The notes under the pieces were generated by a model, which ran no database searches, was not told the origin of the DNA, and was given only the letters and a program-made list of their open reading frames with translations. A DNA stretch of 20,412 nucleotides from BTRF01 sp036986255. Lineage in GTDB: Bacteria; Patescibacteriota; WWE3; 9FT-COMBO-53-11. The position numbers were made by a program, and so were the translations under genes. Each line of letters starts with the position of its first letter. Position 1 is the stretch's first letter. The DNA lies in the NCBI GenBank assembly GCA_036986255.1, contig BTRF01000004.1, positions 1-20,412 on the forward strand. The letters run 5' to 3'. Below, in pieces: positions 12,591-19,813 of the stretch.

Positions 12591-13952
12591 CTAGCTCCGA
12601 ATCTTGAACCCAATCAACCCTTGGCCGAAATCTTCAACCATGAGAGTCTCCAAGGCCTTCTCACCGCCATCGAAATACTCGGAGAAAAACCGGTTCCAAA
12701 GGGCCTCGCGGGCATGATAGGTGTATTGAGGAGCATCCAAACCCGCCGCCAGAGAAAAAACGTTGTCTTCGAAGTTAAAGGAAGTAAACTTCCCATCTCC
12801 TCCAGAGGCGGATCCGCCTTTGGTGGCGAAAAAACCGGCCAAATGGGCCTTGCCGGCCCAAAAAGAAAGTCCGGGGGCGGACTCGCCCAACTTGGCCAAG
12901 TCGGCGACGGCCTTGCTCCAATGAAGCGCTTCTGGGGAAACGCGGGGATTGAGCAGTCTCGGGTCGCCGGGGTCCTCTTTGGCAAGATAGCGCTGCATAA
13001 TTATCCACGAGACAATATTTTCAACCACCGGAGCGGAATCGCGAACATCACCCCTCAGAGCAGAAACAAACTTTGAGGCGAAGGATTCCTTATCCCCCGC
13101 CAAAGTTTCAAAGGACGCCCCACCTTCGGCGGAGCTATCTTTGCCCGCTATACGGGCAGAGGACGCCCCACCTTCGGCGGAGCTATCTTTGCCCGCTATA
13201 CGGGCAAAGTAGCGGGCGTAAAAGGAGACCTCGTTTAAATAATGGAACATCATCGAGAACATCCTCGTTAAAGCCCCCGGCGTATACTCAATTGGGATGA
13301 TGATTACCACTCCCAACTCTTTAAGATGGGTAGTGTTGTGAAACTTCTTCTTGACAAAATTAAGCGCGGACGAGCCCCACTTTTTAGGATCAAGAATTCT
13401 AACCACAATCTCTCGACTCTCAAAGTCGTCGGGCTGGAGTTCCGAGAATGGGGAAAAAAAGACCTCATTCTGCCACTTGCGTTCTTCCAAAAACCGCAAG
13501 GCCGAATAGACTTCGAACAGATCCTCTTTCTCAAGAAGTTTATCCACCGAATCGTAGCCAAGCTGGCTCAAAATATTCTTCGGGGGGTTTTTTTGGAAGA
13601 ACTCTTTCGCCTTTTCCCTCTTAAGAAAAAGGCCTTTGGGAGGGGCCACAATCTCGTAGGCTCGGGCAAAGAGCGTTTGGATGGTTGAGTGATCCTGGAG
13701 ATCGGGTTGAGCAAAGATCTCCAATAGCTCCTCTTCAACCTTCTTCGCCTGATCTCGCAATACCTCCAAGACCTCCGTGTAGGAAGAATTTTCCGAAAGA
13801 CCAACCTGAGAGAGAACCGCCGATCTTTCGGACCGAATGTGCTCTAGGAACTGCTGGGGAAGATCTTTCTTTCCCGTAAACTCCCCCATCTCCTCAGAGA
13901 GTCTCTCCAACTTTCCTTTGGTTGTTCCTAACAGCTTAGCCAGTTCATCCAT
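12591..13952 (-). CDS. Unrecognised 453-residue protein with repeat insertions
   Basis: I do not recognise this soluble, mixed-composition protein. The first 100 residues are helical and charged (TTKGKLERLSEEM...RSERSAVLSQVG). A middle part has the beta-rich ESREIVVRILDP and VVIIIPIEYTPGALTRMF, and the C-terminal 100 residues are aromatic-rich (YTYHAREALWNRFFSEYF). Two 16-residue copies of RIAGKDSSAEGGAS(S/F)(A/E) interrupt the middle, encoded by a 48-bp tandem duplication. A second Gly/Ser insertion, KGGSASGGDGK, coincides with a DNA palindrome. These low-complexity segments look inserted into surface loops. There are no signal peptide or membrane helices. It lies between the kinase and dehydrogenase genes on the same strand, but with its own spacing of 40-50 bases. 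Confidence 0.75.
   Translation of the reverse strand: MDELAKLLGTTKGKLERLSEEMGEFTGKKDLPQQFLEHIRSERSAVLSQVGLSENSSYTEVLEVLRDQAKKVEEELLEIFAQPDLQDHSTIQTLFARAYEIVAPPKGLFLKREKAKEFFQKNPPKNILSQLGYDSVDKLLEKEDLFEVYSALRFLEERKWQNEVFFSPFSELQPDDFESREIVVRILDPKKWGSSALNFVKKKFHNTTHLKELGVVIIIPIEYTPGALTRMFSMMFHYLNEVSFYARYFARIAGKDSSAEGGASSARIAGKDSSAEGGASFETLAGDKESFASKFVSALRGDVRDSAPVVENIVSWIIMQRYLAKEDPGDPRLLNPRVSPEALHWSKAVADLAKLGESAPGLSFWAGKAHLAGFFATKGGSASGGDGKFTSFNFEDNVFSLAAGLDAPQYTYHAREALWNRFFSEYFDGGEKALETLMVEDFGQGLIGFKIRS
12802..12823. repeat. In-gene palindrome (Gly/Ser insertion)
   Basis: The arms CCAGAGGCGGA and TCCGCCTTTGG form a 22-base palindrome with a single mismatched pair inside the 453-residue gene. 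It encodes part of the GGSASGG loop. It resembles coding palindromic elements that insert in frame. Confidence 0.65.
13113..13208. repeat. 48-bp in-frame tandem duplication
   Basis: Two adjacent 48-base units (13113-13160 and 13161-13208) are identical apart from the last base or two. Each contains the hairpin GCCCG-CTATA-CGGGC and the arm pair CCACC/GGCGG-like bases. The period is a multiple of three, so the frame is kept and 16 residues are duplicated. Confidence 0.9.
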
Positions 13953-13993
13953 AATCTAGAGTATCTCTTCAAGACTATTTTCTGTATCTCCCC

Positions 13994-14980
13994 TCACTTC
14001 AAGCGGGAAACCTTCTTCTCCAACTCCTTCCGCTTAAGCAGGCCTCCCTGAGCCCCAATCTGCTGGGTAACGGATTCGGCGTTGATCGTTCCCCACTTCA
14101 AAGCTTCTCTAAGAGGTTTCTCCAAAGCCAGCGCGGAAGTAAGTCCGGAAGAAAAAGCGTCGCCGGCCCCCGTCCTCTCAATCGCCTTAACTTTTGTAGC
14201 CGGCTGAAAGATAAACTCCTCCTCCCCGGAGGCGTAGGCGCCGTTAGGGCCATCCGTTACCACCGCGATGCGAGGACCGAGATCACGCAAGCGTGAGAGA
14301 AGCTTGCGCTCCGACTTAAGCGCCTGTCCAATACCCAAAATACGGCCAGCCTCGTCGCGATTGACAACCAAGGCCTCCGTAAACTTAAGAAGCTTGCCGA
14401 ATGCCGACAACCCCTCCCTAATCTGATAGGAACCGGGGTTAAAGACCAACCGCGCCCGACTCTCCTTAACATACTTTAGAAAGGGTTCGTGAAAGTAACC
14501 ATGGTCAGGAGCGAGGGAGGAGAAATAAGTCCAAGGAGCATAGACGGAGGGCACTTCATAGCGGCGGGGCTGGTGCTTGGTAATAATGGTCCTCTCCCCC
14601 CCGCTGGAGATGACAATATTTACATTGGTGCCCTGCTTTTTATCAACCTCAACCAACGATGTATCCACCCCCTCTTTCTTAAAGTTGTTCATAATCTCCT
14701 TCCCAAAGAGATCGTCCCCAACGTGGGTGTAGATGGCGGTTTTAAGACCGAGGCGGGAGGCCCCTACGGCCACGTTGGCGGCATTGCCGCCGAAGGTTAG
14801 ATTAAAACCCTTACTGGTAATTTTAGCAGCGGTGGCCAGACACAGCTCACACTGCTTATCCCCATGCAGCTGACAATGCACGTCCGTCTTGTCCTTTTCA
14901 GGAAACGTGAAGATATCTACGGTGCAATCACCGATGGTAAGAAGATCAAAATCGCGGGAAACTCCTTCAGGACTAGCCAT
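13994..14980 (-). CDS. PfkB-family carbohydrate/nucleoside kinase
   Basis: The 328-residue cytoplasmic kinase has the PfkB N-terminal substrate motif GGNAANVAVGASRLG and the C-terminal signature ERTGAGDAFSSG, where the Asp of GAGD is the catalytic base. It would phosphorylate a sugar, sugar phosphate or nucleoside; the sequence does not decide which. Between the first strand and the GGN motif is an insertion with the ligand-like spacing HC-x2-H-x4-C-x2-C (VHCQLHGDKQCELC), unusual for ribokinases and possibly a zinc site. The ATG at 14980 has no SD, and an extended -10 ends seven bases upstream, so the message may be leaderless. A TTG directly before the ATG is an alternative. Confidence 0.9.
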   Translation of the reverse strand: MASPEGVSRDFDLLTIGDCTVDIFTFPEKDKTDVHCQLHGDKQCELCLATAAKITSKGFNLTFGGNAANVAVGASRLGLKTAIYTHVGDDLFGKEIMNNFKKEGVDTSLVEVDKKQGTNVNIVISSGGERTIITKHQPRRYEVPSVYAPWTYFSSLAPDHGYFHEPFLKYVKESRARLVFNPGSYQIREGLSAFGKLLKFTEALVVNRDEAGRILGIGQALKSERKLLSRLRDLGPRIAVVTDGPNGAYASGEEEFIFQPATKVKAIERTGAGDAFSSGLTSALALEKPLREALKWGTINAESVTQQIGAQGGLLKRKELEKKVSRLK

Positions 14981-14987
14981 CAAACTT

Positions 14988-14996
14988 AGAATACCA
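14988..14996 (-). promoter_or_regulatory. Extended -10 promoter of the PfkB kinase gene
   Basis: The minus strand reads GTGGTATTCT, an extended -10 (TGn plus TATTCT), with no good -35. Its end is seven bases from the ATG, so transcription is expected to begin at the start codon. The same GTGGTAT core is found at two plus-strand promoters in the window. Confidence 0.5.
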
Positions 14997-15023
14997 CTAT
15001 CAAAAGTTGGAATCCATCCCTTT

Positions 15024-15050
15024 CAAGAACCTTAACCCTAAGGGTTAAGG
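15024..15050 (-). terminator. Hairpin overlapping the pgeF-like stop codon
   Basis: CCTTAACCC and GGGTTAAGG pair perfectly around a three-base loop and include the TAA stop of the pgeF-like gene. On the minus strand the stem is followed only by TTCTTG, a weak U-tract, so it may be an inefficient terminator. Confidence 0.55.
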
Positions 15051-15788
15051 GGTTATGGGGTGGGAGTTGCGCAGGCCAATGAAAGCAAGCATCGCCCCTT
15101 TCCGCCTGTCCCTCCTGTTAGAGAAGAAAGCCCTATCACAGTGGGTGCACTCATCGGAGAGGTGGATATTATCGGGTTTCAACCCACCTGCTACCAACTG
15201 ATCGAACACGACCCCTTTGAGATCCACTGTTGGTTTGGGCTTTGACTCTATCACTTGCAAACTTAGGGTCTTGGACGCGCAAAAAAGATCAGCCACATCT
15301 CGATCAACCTCAAAACATCCGCTTTGAATATGGGGACCGACTGAAACAAGCACTTCCTCAAGATCAACTCCTTCAAGCGCCAAAGCTCTAACCGTATTGG
15401 GAACAACTCCGGCCAGAATCCCCCGCCATCCGGCGTGAGCCAGAGCCGCTGCTCGAGCCCGCGGCTCGAAGAAAAACACCGGTAAACAATCGGCAAAAGT
15501 GCCGAAGAGGTAGAGCTCCGGCGTAAGGGTGTAAGCGGCATCATACTGTTGATAGGATAATTCCACGGATCCGCCGCTCCGGTTGATCTTCTGAACCCGA
15601 TCGCCATGGGACGCCATCAACCCAACTCTCTGTAACTGGTTGCCCCCAAGTTTGCTCCAAAACCGCTTTCGGTTCTCATCCGCACCGCCTTCCCTAAAGG
15701 TAAAGGACATGTTCCCCGCTCTCCTTAGAGAGAGCCCGTGATGGAGGTTGGGAAACCGGTTAAAAAGAGGGGACTGCCAAATCTGCAT
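15045..15788 (-). CDS. pgeF: PgeF/YfiH-type purine nucleoside phosphorylase or peptidoglycan editing factor
   Basis: The 247-residue protein belongs to the YfiH (DUF152, former laccase-domain) family, whose members cleave purine nucleosides and, in Escherichia coli, clear misincorporated amino acids from cell-wall precursors. The zinc ligands are seen in ASHGD (H61), FADCLPV (C101) and AHAGWRG (H118). Further family motifs are VSVGPHIQSGCFEV and the C-terminal DECTHC followed by FFSNRRD. Length is typical. The start at 15788 lacks a clear SD, but a possible -10 (TAGAAT) ends eight bases upstream. Its stop is embedded in a hairpin. Confidence 0.92.
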   Translation of the reverse strand: MQIWQSPLFNRFPNLHHGLSLRRAGNMSFTFREGGADENRKRFWSKLGGNQLQRVGLMASHGDRVQKINRSGGSVELSYQQYDAAYTLTPELYLFGTFADCLPVFFFEPRARAAALAHAGWRGILAGVVPNTVRALALEGVDLEEVLVSVGPHIQSGCFEVDRDVADLFCASKTLSLQVIESKPKPTVDLKGVVFDQLVAGGLKPDNIHLSDECTHCDRAFFSNRRDRRKGAMLAFIGLRNSHPITP

Positions 15789-15846
15789 CTTCGCTTATTC
15801 TAACGGTAGACCGTCTCAATTATCACTCTAGGAAAGGGGGACGCTT

Positions 15847-17550
15847 TCACCAGCTCCCGCCGCCGCCGCCGCCGAAACCGCCTCCTGAAAATCCACCACC
15901 TCCGCTAAATCCGCTCCCCCCGCTGGAGGGGTTAGAAGGAAGAGTAGAGGCAAAAGAGCGCGTCATCTTGTTCATGGAGGAGGTAAAGCCAACCAAACTG
16001 AAGGCGGAGTAACCGACGTACCAACTCGGTTCAGGCGGCTTAACTCCTAACTCCTCGAAGGTCTTAGCCCACTTGTCCACCACCCCAAAGACCATGGCAT
16101 AAGGCAGAAATTCGTCAAAGCGGTTGATCCGCTCGTTAAACTCCTGCTGATACTTCTGTGCGGTGGAGATGAAAAGCTTAAAGCCGCTGGCCCGCCGCAC
16201 CGCTTCCGTCCCCCGGGCGCTCTTCTTCGGCATTAGAGGGGCAAAAATAATAAGGAGAATTCCTAAGATCCAAAGCGGAGCAAACCAGGAAAGATCAGTA
16301 ATGGAGAAGAGAACCGTAACTGCAAACAAAGCCCCAAGCAGACCCCCTCCTACCAAAAAGTATCTGGTCTTGACCTTATCCGGCGGCCGGGTGAAGTAAC
16401 CCTCCTTAGTCATCTTCCCATAAAGCTCTTTTGTGATTTTCTCCAACCGCGAGTAGAATTTATTCTTAAGGTCGGAGAGCAGTACCCGATCCCCCTTCTT
16501 GAAGATACCGCGCAAAATCTCAAGCTCGTACTCGGCCAAGTCCGGGTCCCCCTCAAACTTTTTTCGCTTTTCAAAAGAGTAAACCGACCTCTTTCCGGGC
16601 TTTGTTTCCACAATTTTCAGGTAACCGCGGACGGCCAAATCCACGATCGTCGCCGAGATATCTCGAATGTCCACCCTCTCGTCAACCAGGGTTCCCACCT
16701 CCGCCGGGCGAAGCCCTTTTGGCGGCTCAAACTCAACAACCACCGTTTGCTTGGCAAAAAGCGGCTTGACCCCTTCCTGAGCCTTTGGATCTTCTATAAC
16801 GTGGCCCTTGTACCACATATCCCGTCCGTGCCTCCACCAACAGAAAATTACAAAAACAAATGCCCCCAAAGACCCAAGAATCGCCCACAGGGTTTTAAGG
16901 AGATCGCCCAAATAAAAGGGGTTGGAGACCAAGTCCTTAGGGAGTTTGTTGACAATAGTCAACCCTTCGTAAAAGGACAGGGGGCGTGTGGTTGCAAACC
17001 TGCCAACCCCGCCTTGAATCGAGGATGTACACTCCTGCTCTCCTGAGCCAAAGCGCCCTGTAAAGCAAACAACATCTTGGATTTCTCCACCCTCTAGAGT
17101 TACGGTTGCCGCGACCAATTCGATCGGAACCGGCCAGTCAGTACCAGTAACATCCCAGTAAAACTCATCACGGTCATCAAAGCGGGTAACCACCCTTCCT
17201 ACTTCGTAAGTGATTTTGTAAGTATGCTCTCCGACGATGGTCCGATCCGGATCCCCGATCCTCACCTTAACCGTCTTTCCCGGCGAGGTAACCTTGATAT
17301 CCGCTCTCTCCCCATCCTGCTCAACGCTGATAAGCTTAAACCTGATATCCTCGGTCGGAATCGTCCGGTAAATCCCATGCTTCTGGGTATCTCCAAAATC
17401 AACTACCATCGTTTCAACAACTTGAACCTTGCCGCTCTGAGGGATAAAAATATCAGAATTAAAACTTGTAACTGCCCATTCCTCCTGAGCCGAGACTGGT
17501 TTTGGGAGAAGCAAAAGGAAAAAAGCTAAAAGAAAGATCAGGCGTTTCAC
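15847..17550 (-). CDS. DUF2207 membrane protein with Gly-rich tail
   Basis: The 567-residue protein carries a signal peptide (1-21, ending PVSA) and then an extracytoplasmic beta domain with DUF2207 hallmarks (VVETMVVDFGDTQKHGIYRTIP). A transmembrane helix follows (about 217-237), then a cytoplasmic winged-helix-like part, a helix pair (about 396-440), and a second cytoplasmic segment (FKLFISTAQKYQQEFN, FDEFLPYAMVFGVVDKWAKTF). It ends in a Gly/Ser/Phe-rich tail finishing GGGGSW, a usual feature of this family. The function is not established. The start is GTG at 17550 without an SD, divergent from the small-protein genes on the plus strand. Confidence 0.93.
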   Translation of the reverse strand: MKRLIFLLAFFLLLLPKPVSAQEEWAVTSFNSDIFIPQSGKVQVVETMVVDFGDTQKHGIYRTIPTEDIRFKLISVEQDGERADIKVTSPGKTVKVRIGDPDRTIVGEHTYKITYEVGRVVTRFDDRDEFYWDVTGTDWPVPIELVAATVTLEGGEIQDVVCFTGRFGSGEQECTSSIQGGVGRFATTRPLSFYEGLTIVNKLPKDLVSNPFYLGDLLKTLWAILGSLGAFVFVIFCWWRHGRDMWYKGHVIEDPKAQEGVKPLFAKQTVVVEFEPPKGLRPAEVGTLVDERVDIRDISATIVDLAVRGYLKIVETKPGKRSVYSFEKRKKFEGDPDLAEYELEILRGIFKKGDRVLLSDLKNKFYSRLEKITKELYGKMTKEGYFTRPPDKVKTRYFLVGGGLLGALFAVTVLFSITDLSWFAPLWILGILLIIFAPLMPKKSARGTEAVRRASGFKLFISTAQKYQQEFNERINRFDEFLPYAMVFGVVDKWAKTFEELGVKPPEPSWYVGYSAFSLVGFTSSMNKMTRSFASTLPSNPSSGGSGFSGGGGFSGGGFGGGGGGSW

Positions 17551-17605
17551 ATGGCCAGTTTATCAATTAAATGGATAACGATTGTGAGGTCGCGTCCCAG
17601 GCCGT

Positions 17606-17613
17606 GGTATTAT
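17606..17613 (+). promoter_or_regulatory. Extended -10 promoter for the first small helical gene
   Basis: CCGTGGTATTAT contains TGn plus TATTAT, only one base from the -10 consensus. A TTGTGA lies 20 bases further upstream, a long spacer that the extended -10 could compensate. The SD of the gene follows within 20 bases. Confidence 0.55.
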
Positions 17614-17643
17614 TTAGGCAGATCGGAAGATAAGGAGGCAGAG

Positions 17644-17907
17644 GTGCTTCAAAATTTGGATCCGCGTTTGATTAGAGCTCAGATTGAGAGCATCCAAAGC
17701 GTAATCAAAGACCTGAGCCAAGACGCTCGTGGCGCTTTGGCCAAGATCGAGGTTGAGGGCGAGAACGAAGAAGTCTATCGACAGATCCGCCGCTCCCTAG
17801 TCTCGGTCATGGCCACCATTGATCTGATGAATAACCTTCTTATCATTGCGCTCGATCCCTACCTCCAAGAGCTGGACGAGCGGGAGAAGGACCAAGCCCA
17901 ACGCTAA
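17644..17907 (+). CDS. Small helical protein, paralogue A
   Basis: The 87-residue acidic/basic mixed protein is predicted to be entirely helical, without membrane segments or cysteines. It begins VLQNLDPRLIRAQIESIQSV and ends LDPYLQELDEREKDQAQR. The next gene encodes a paralogue with the same opening (DPRLI...I.S.Q.V) and closing (YLQEL) motifs. The GTG start at 17644 is chosen because AAGGAGG lies five bases upstream; a longer ATG frame from 17551 would start upstream of the likely promoter. The stop codon lies inside an intrinsic terminator. I recognise no family; a coiled-coil dimer or small scaffold would fit, but this is inference. Confidence 0.75.
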   Translation: MLQNLDPRLIRAQIESIQSVIKDLSQDARGALAKIEVEGENEEVYRQIRRSLVSVMATIDLMNNLLIIALDPYLQELDEREKDQAQR

Positions 17908-17926
17908 CCCGTTGGGTCTTTTTCTT
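17897..17926 (+). terminator. Intrinsic terminator after paralogue A
   Basis: CCCAACG and CGTTGGG form a stem around CTAACC, followed by TCTTTTTCTT. The stop codon of paralogue A is in the loop, so termination occurs right at the end of the gene. Confidence 0.85.
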
Positions 17927-17929
17927 GCC

Positions 17930-17958
17930 TTGACGCCAGAAACTAAAGCGCTTATCAT
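17930..17958 (+). promoter_or_regulatory. Promoter for paralogue B and pyrH
   Basis: TTGACG (17930-17935), a 17-base spacer and TATCAT (17953-17958) make a good sigma70-type promoter. It begins four bases after the terminator of paralogue A, giving paralogue B and pyrH their own transcript. Confidence 0.8.
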
Positions 17959-17992
17959 TGGGGAGAAAAACCCAATCAGAAAGGAGGCGGAA

Positions 17993-18232
17993 ATGGCCCG
18001 CAATTCGGATCCCCGTTTGATTAAGAGGCGAATCAAGAGTCTTCAGATTGTTCTAAAGGGTTTCGATCGAGAGTTCAACGAGGCCCGGGCGAAAATTAAG
18101 GACCGTAATGTTGTGCGCGCCCTGATCTCACTCAAGATTGCAGTGGGTTATATGGACGACCTTCTTCAAATCATACTGGAAGACTACCTGCAGGAGCTGT
18201 CCAAACGCATCGCTGAACTGGAGGAGGATTAA
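17993..18232 (+). CDS. Small helical protein, paralogue B
   Basis: The 79-residue protein begins MARNSDPRLIKRRIKSLQIV and ends IILEDYLQELSKRIAELEED. It matches paralogue A across its length, except for a shorter middle loop (paralogue A has EVEGENEEVYRQ there). It is helical and lacks cysteines, a signal peptide and membrane segments. The ATG at 17993 follows AAGGAGG at normal spacing. Its TAA is directly followed by the pyrH ATG, so it is probably translationally coupled to UMP kinase. The family is unknown to me; a role linked to UMP kinase or the ribosome is possible but not shown. Confidence 0.85.
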   Translation: MARNSDPRLIKRRIKSLQIVLKGFDREFNEARAKIKDRNVVRALISLKIAVGYMDDLLQIILEDYLQELSKRIAELEED

Positions 18233-18943
18233 ATGCCCCCGAAGTATCAACGCGTCGTTCTCAAGATTACCGGAGAAGCTCTCAAAGGAAGAGGGCAGGT
18301 TTTTAACCGCAAGGCGCTTGATTTTCTGGCCGGCGAGATACGCTCCGTGCACAAGGATGTTGAGCTTGCGATTGTGATTGGAGGCGGCAACATCGTTCGC
18401 GGCCGCTACCTTATCCAAAACTTCCAAACCACGCCGGTCACCGCCGATCATATTGGGATGACGGCCACAATCCTAAATGCCCTTCTCCTTGAGGATTTCT
18501 TGCAGCGGGCGGGGATGGGGACGCGGATCCTAAGCTCCTTACCAATCAACGCAGTGGCGGAGCCGTATGTCTTCAAGAGGGCCAAAAGGCATCTGGAAAA
18601 GGGCAGAATAGTCATTCTTGCCGCCGGGACCGGAAACGCCGGTGTCACAACCGACACGGCGGCAGTTCTGCGGGCATCTGACCTAGGGGCGCAGATTATG
18701 CTCAAAGGGACAAAAGTGGGCGGGATCTACGACCGCGACCCGGTTAAGAATCCCAATGCCAGGTTTATCCCGAAACTAGCCTATCAGAAGTTCCTAGAAA
18801 TGGAGTTGGCGGGAATCCTTGATGAAACGGCCGTAGCCCTAGCCAAGATGAAGGGAATCCCCATCCTGGTCTTCAACTTGTTTGAAGCGGGCAATCTTCT
18901 AAAAGCTGTAGAGGGGGTTCGAATCGGCTCACTCATAAGCTAA
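18233..18943 (+). CDS. pyrH: UMP kinase
   Basis: The 236-residue bacterial UMP kinase converts UMP to UDP with ATP in pyrimidine nucleotide synthesis; it acts as a cytoplasmic hexamer. Visible motifs are LKITGEALKG (K11), the glycine loop IGGGNIVRG (49-57), DHIGMTATILNAL, and the ATP-site GTGN...TTDTAA (132-144) with LKGTKVGGIYDRDP. The usual GNPFFTTD is GNAGVTTD here, a local variation. A GGAGGA at the end of paralogue B serves as the SD. The usual neighbours tsf and frr are not adjacent. A strong terminator follows directly. Confidence 0.95.
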   Translation: MPPKYQRVVLKITGEALKGRGQVFNRKALDFLAGEIRSVHKDVELAIVIGGGNIVRGRYLIQNFQTTPVTADHIGMTATILNALLLEDFLQRAGMGTRILSSLPINAVAEPYVFKRAKRHLEKGRIVILAAGTGNAGVTTDTAAVLRASDLGAQIMLKGTKVGGIYDRDPVKNPNARFIPKLAYQKFLEMELAGILDETAVALAKMKGIPILVFNLFEAGNLLKAVEGVRIGSLIS

Positions 18944-18949
18944 ACTATC

Positions 18950-18983
18950 AACGCTCATCGCACCCTGATGAGCGTTTTTCTTT
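18950..18983 (+). terminator. Intrinsic terminator after pyrH
   Basis: AACGCTCATC and GATGAGCGTT form a perfect ten-pair stem with a seven-base loop, followed by TTTCTTT. The 160 bases from here to the next gene contain only the promoter described at 19084-19112. Confidence 0.93.
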
Positions 18984-19083
18984 CTGGAGCTGACCCACCC
19001 AAGGCCCGTTCCCCGGCGAAACTTTCTCTCATAACGCTAGGAACACTTCTATAGAATTGTCCTGACCATTCCAAGATGGCGGG

Positions 19084-19112
19084 TTCCAACAAGTCAGGCC
19101 CCGTGGTATCAT
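19084..19112 (+). promoter_or_regulatory. Promoter for the 184-residue hypothetical gene
   Basis: TTCCAA (19084-19089), 17 bases and an extended -10 TGGTATCAT (-10 hexamer 19107-19112) precede a GGGAGGG ribosome-binding site. The core GTGGTAT is shared with the promoters at 17606 and 14988. Confidence 0.6.
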
Positions 19113-19145
19113 TTGGGGAGAAAATCTAAAGATTGGGAGGGATAG

Positions 19146-19700
19146 ATGGAGGCTTTCAATTTGTGGTACGCAGCCGGATCGCTGATTGCAGCGGCCGTAA
19201 CCGGCCTTGTGATCCTTGTTTACTTTCCCGTGAGCGAGCTCATCGGACGAAACAGGTTTGAAGCGATCTTCGGCTTTCCGCCGCCCAAAGGCAAAAGAGG
19301 CCCCGGTTCCCGGCCGATCGCGTGGGACAGGCGGCAAAAGGTTAGTTCCTACCTTTCAGCCACTGCCTACGAGATGAACATTCATCGGAAGGGGAGACGC
19401 TTCTGCCTCAAGTGGGCTTTCAAAGCGCTTGCAAGCCTCGTTGAGCTGGAGGACGAGCAGTACAGGGAGTACAAGACAGGGATGGTCAAGGAGCTGTGGA
19501 GGCTGTTCCGCAGGTTCATCTCCTACCATACAGGATACCTGCGGGAACGGAGAAAGTTCCGCCGCGCCTACGAGCTGGCCGAACGCTTCGGCTTTGCGGT
19601 GCACGACGACTATCGCTTCTATGCTCAATTTGAGACTGAGCGAAAGATCAAGGAGCTCAAGCAAAGGACCAGTAGACCGAACCTGATAGGGTCCAGGTAA
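19146..19700 (+). CDS. Membrane-anchored basic protein, unknown
   Basis: The 184-residue protein has one N-terminal membrane helix (about 9-30, AGSLIAAAVTGLVILVYFPV) and then a strongly basic cytoplasmic part rich in Arg, Lys, Tyr and Phe (RRFCLKWAFKAL, WRLFRRFISYHTGYLRERRKFRRAYELAERFGF). The positive charge after the helix supports N-out, C-in. A central Pro/Gly-rich linker (PPPKGKRGPGSRP) links the anchor to the helical part. The ATG at 19146 has GGGAGGG five bases upstream. It forms a single-gene transcript with its own promoter and terminator. The family is not recognised; nucleic-acid or lipid binding would suit the charge but is not shown. Confidence 0.8.
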   Translation: MEAFNLWYAAGSLIAAAVTGLVILVYFPVSELIGRNRFEAIFGFPPPKGKRGPGSRPIAWDRRQKVSSYLSATAYEMNIHRKGRRFCLKWAFKALASLVELEDEQYREYKTGMVKELWRLFRRFISYHTGYLRERRKFRRAYELAERFGFAVHDDYRFYAQFETERKIKELKQRTSRPNLIGSR

Positions 19701-19719
19701 GAACGAGAGACGGTATCTA

Positions 19720-19751
19720 CAAGCAACGGACTACCTCCGTTGCTTTTTTTT
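19720..19751 (+). terminator. Intrinsic terminator after the 184-residue gene
   Basis: AAGCAACGGA and TCCGTTGCTT pair perfectly around CTACC and are followed by TTTTTT. This is a strong Rho-independent terminator. Confidence 0.95.
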
Positions 19752-19777
19752 AAGAGTTTTCCCGTCGGCAGGGAGGT

Positions 19778-19807
19778 TTGCCTTTGCGCTGTTAGCTTTG
19801 CTACCTT
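19778..19807 (+). promoter_or_regulatory. Possible leaderless promoter for the 151-residue gene
   Basis: TTGCCT (19778-19783), an 18-base spacer and TACCTT (19802-19807) end six bases before the GTG at 19814. There is no SD, so the message may start at the GTG, as proposed for CcdA/DsbD carrier 2. Confidence 0.4.
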
Positions 19808-19813
19808 TACACA

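Noticed and set aside
17551..17643. ATG start at 17551 for paralogue A
   Set aside because: The region between contains the likely promoter and a good SD for the GTG at 17644, and the extra residues have no counterpart in paralogue B.
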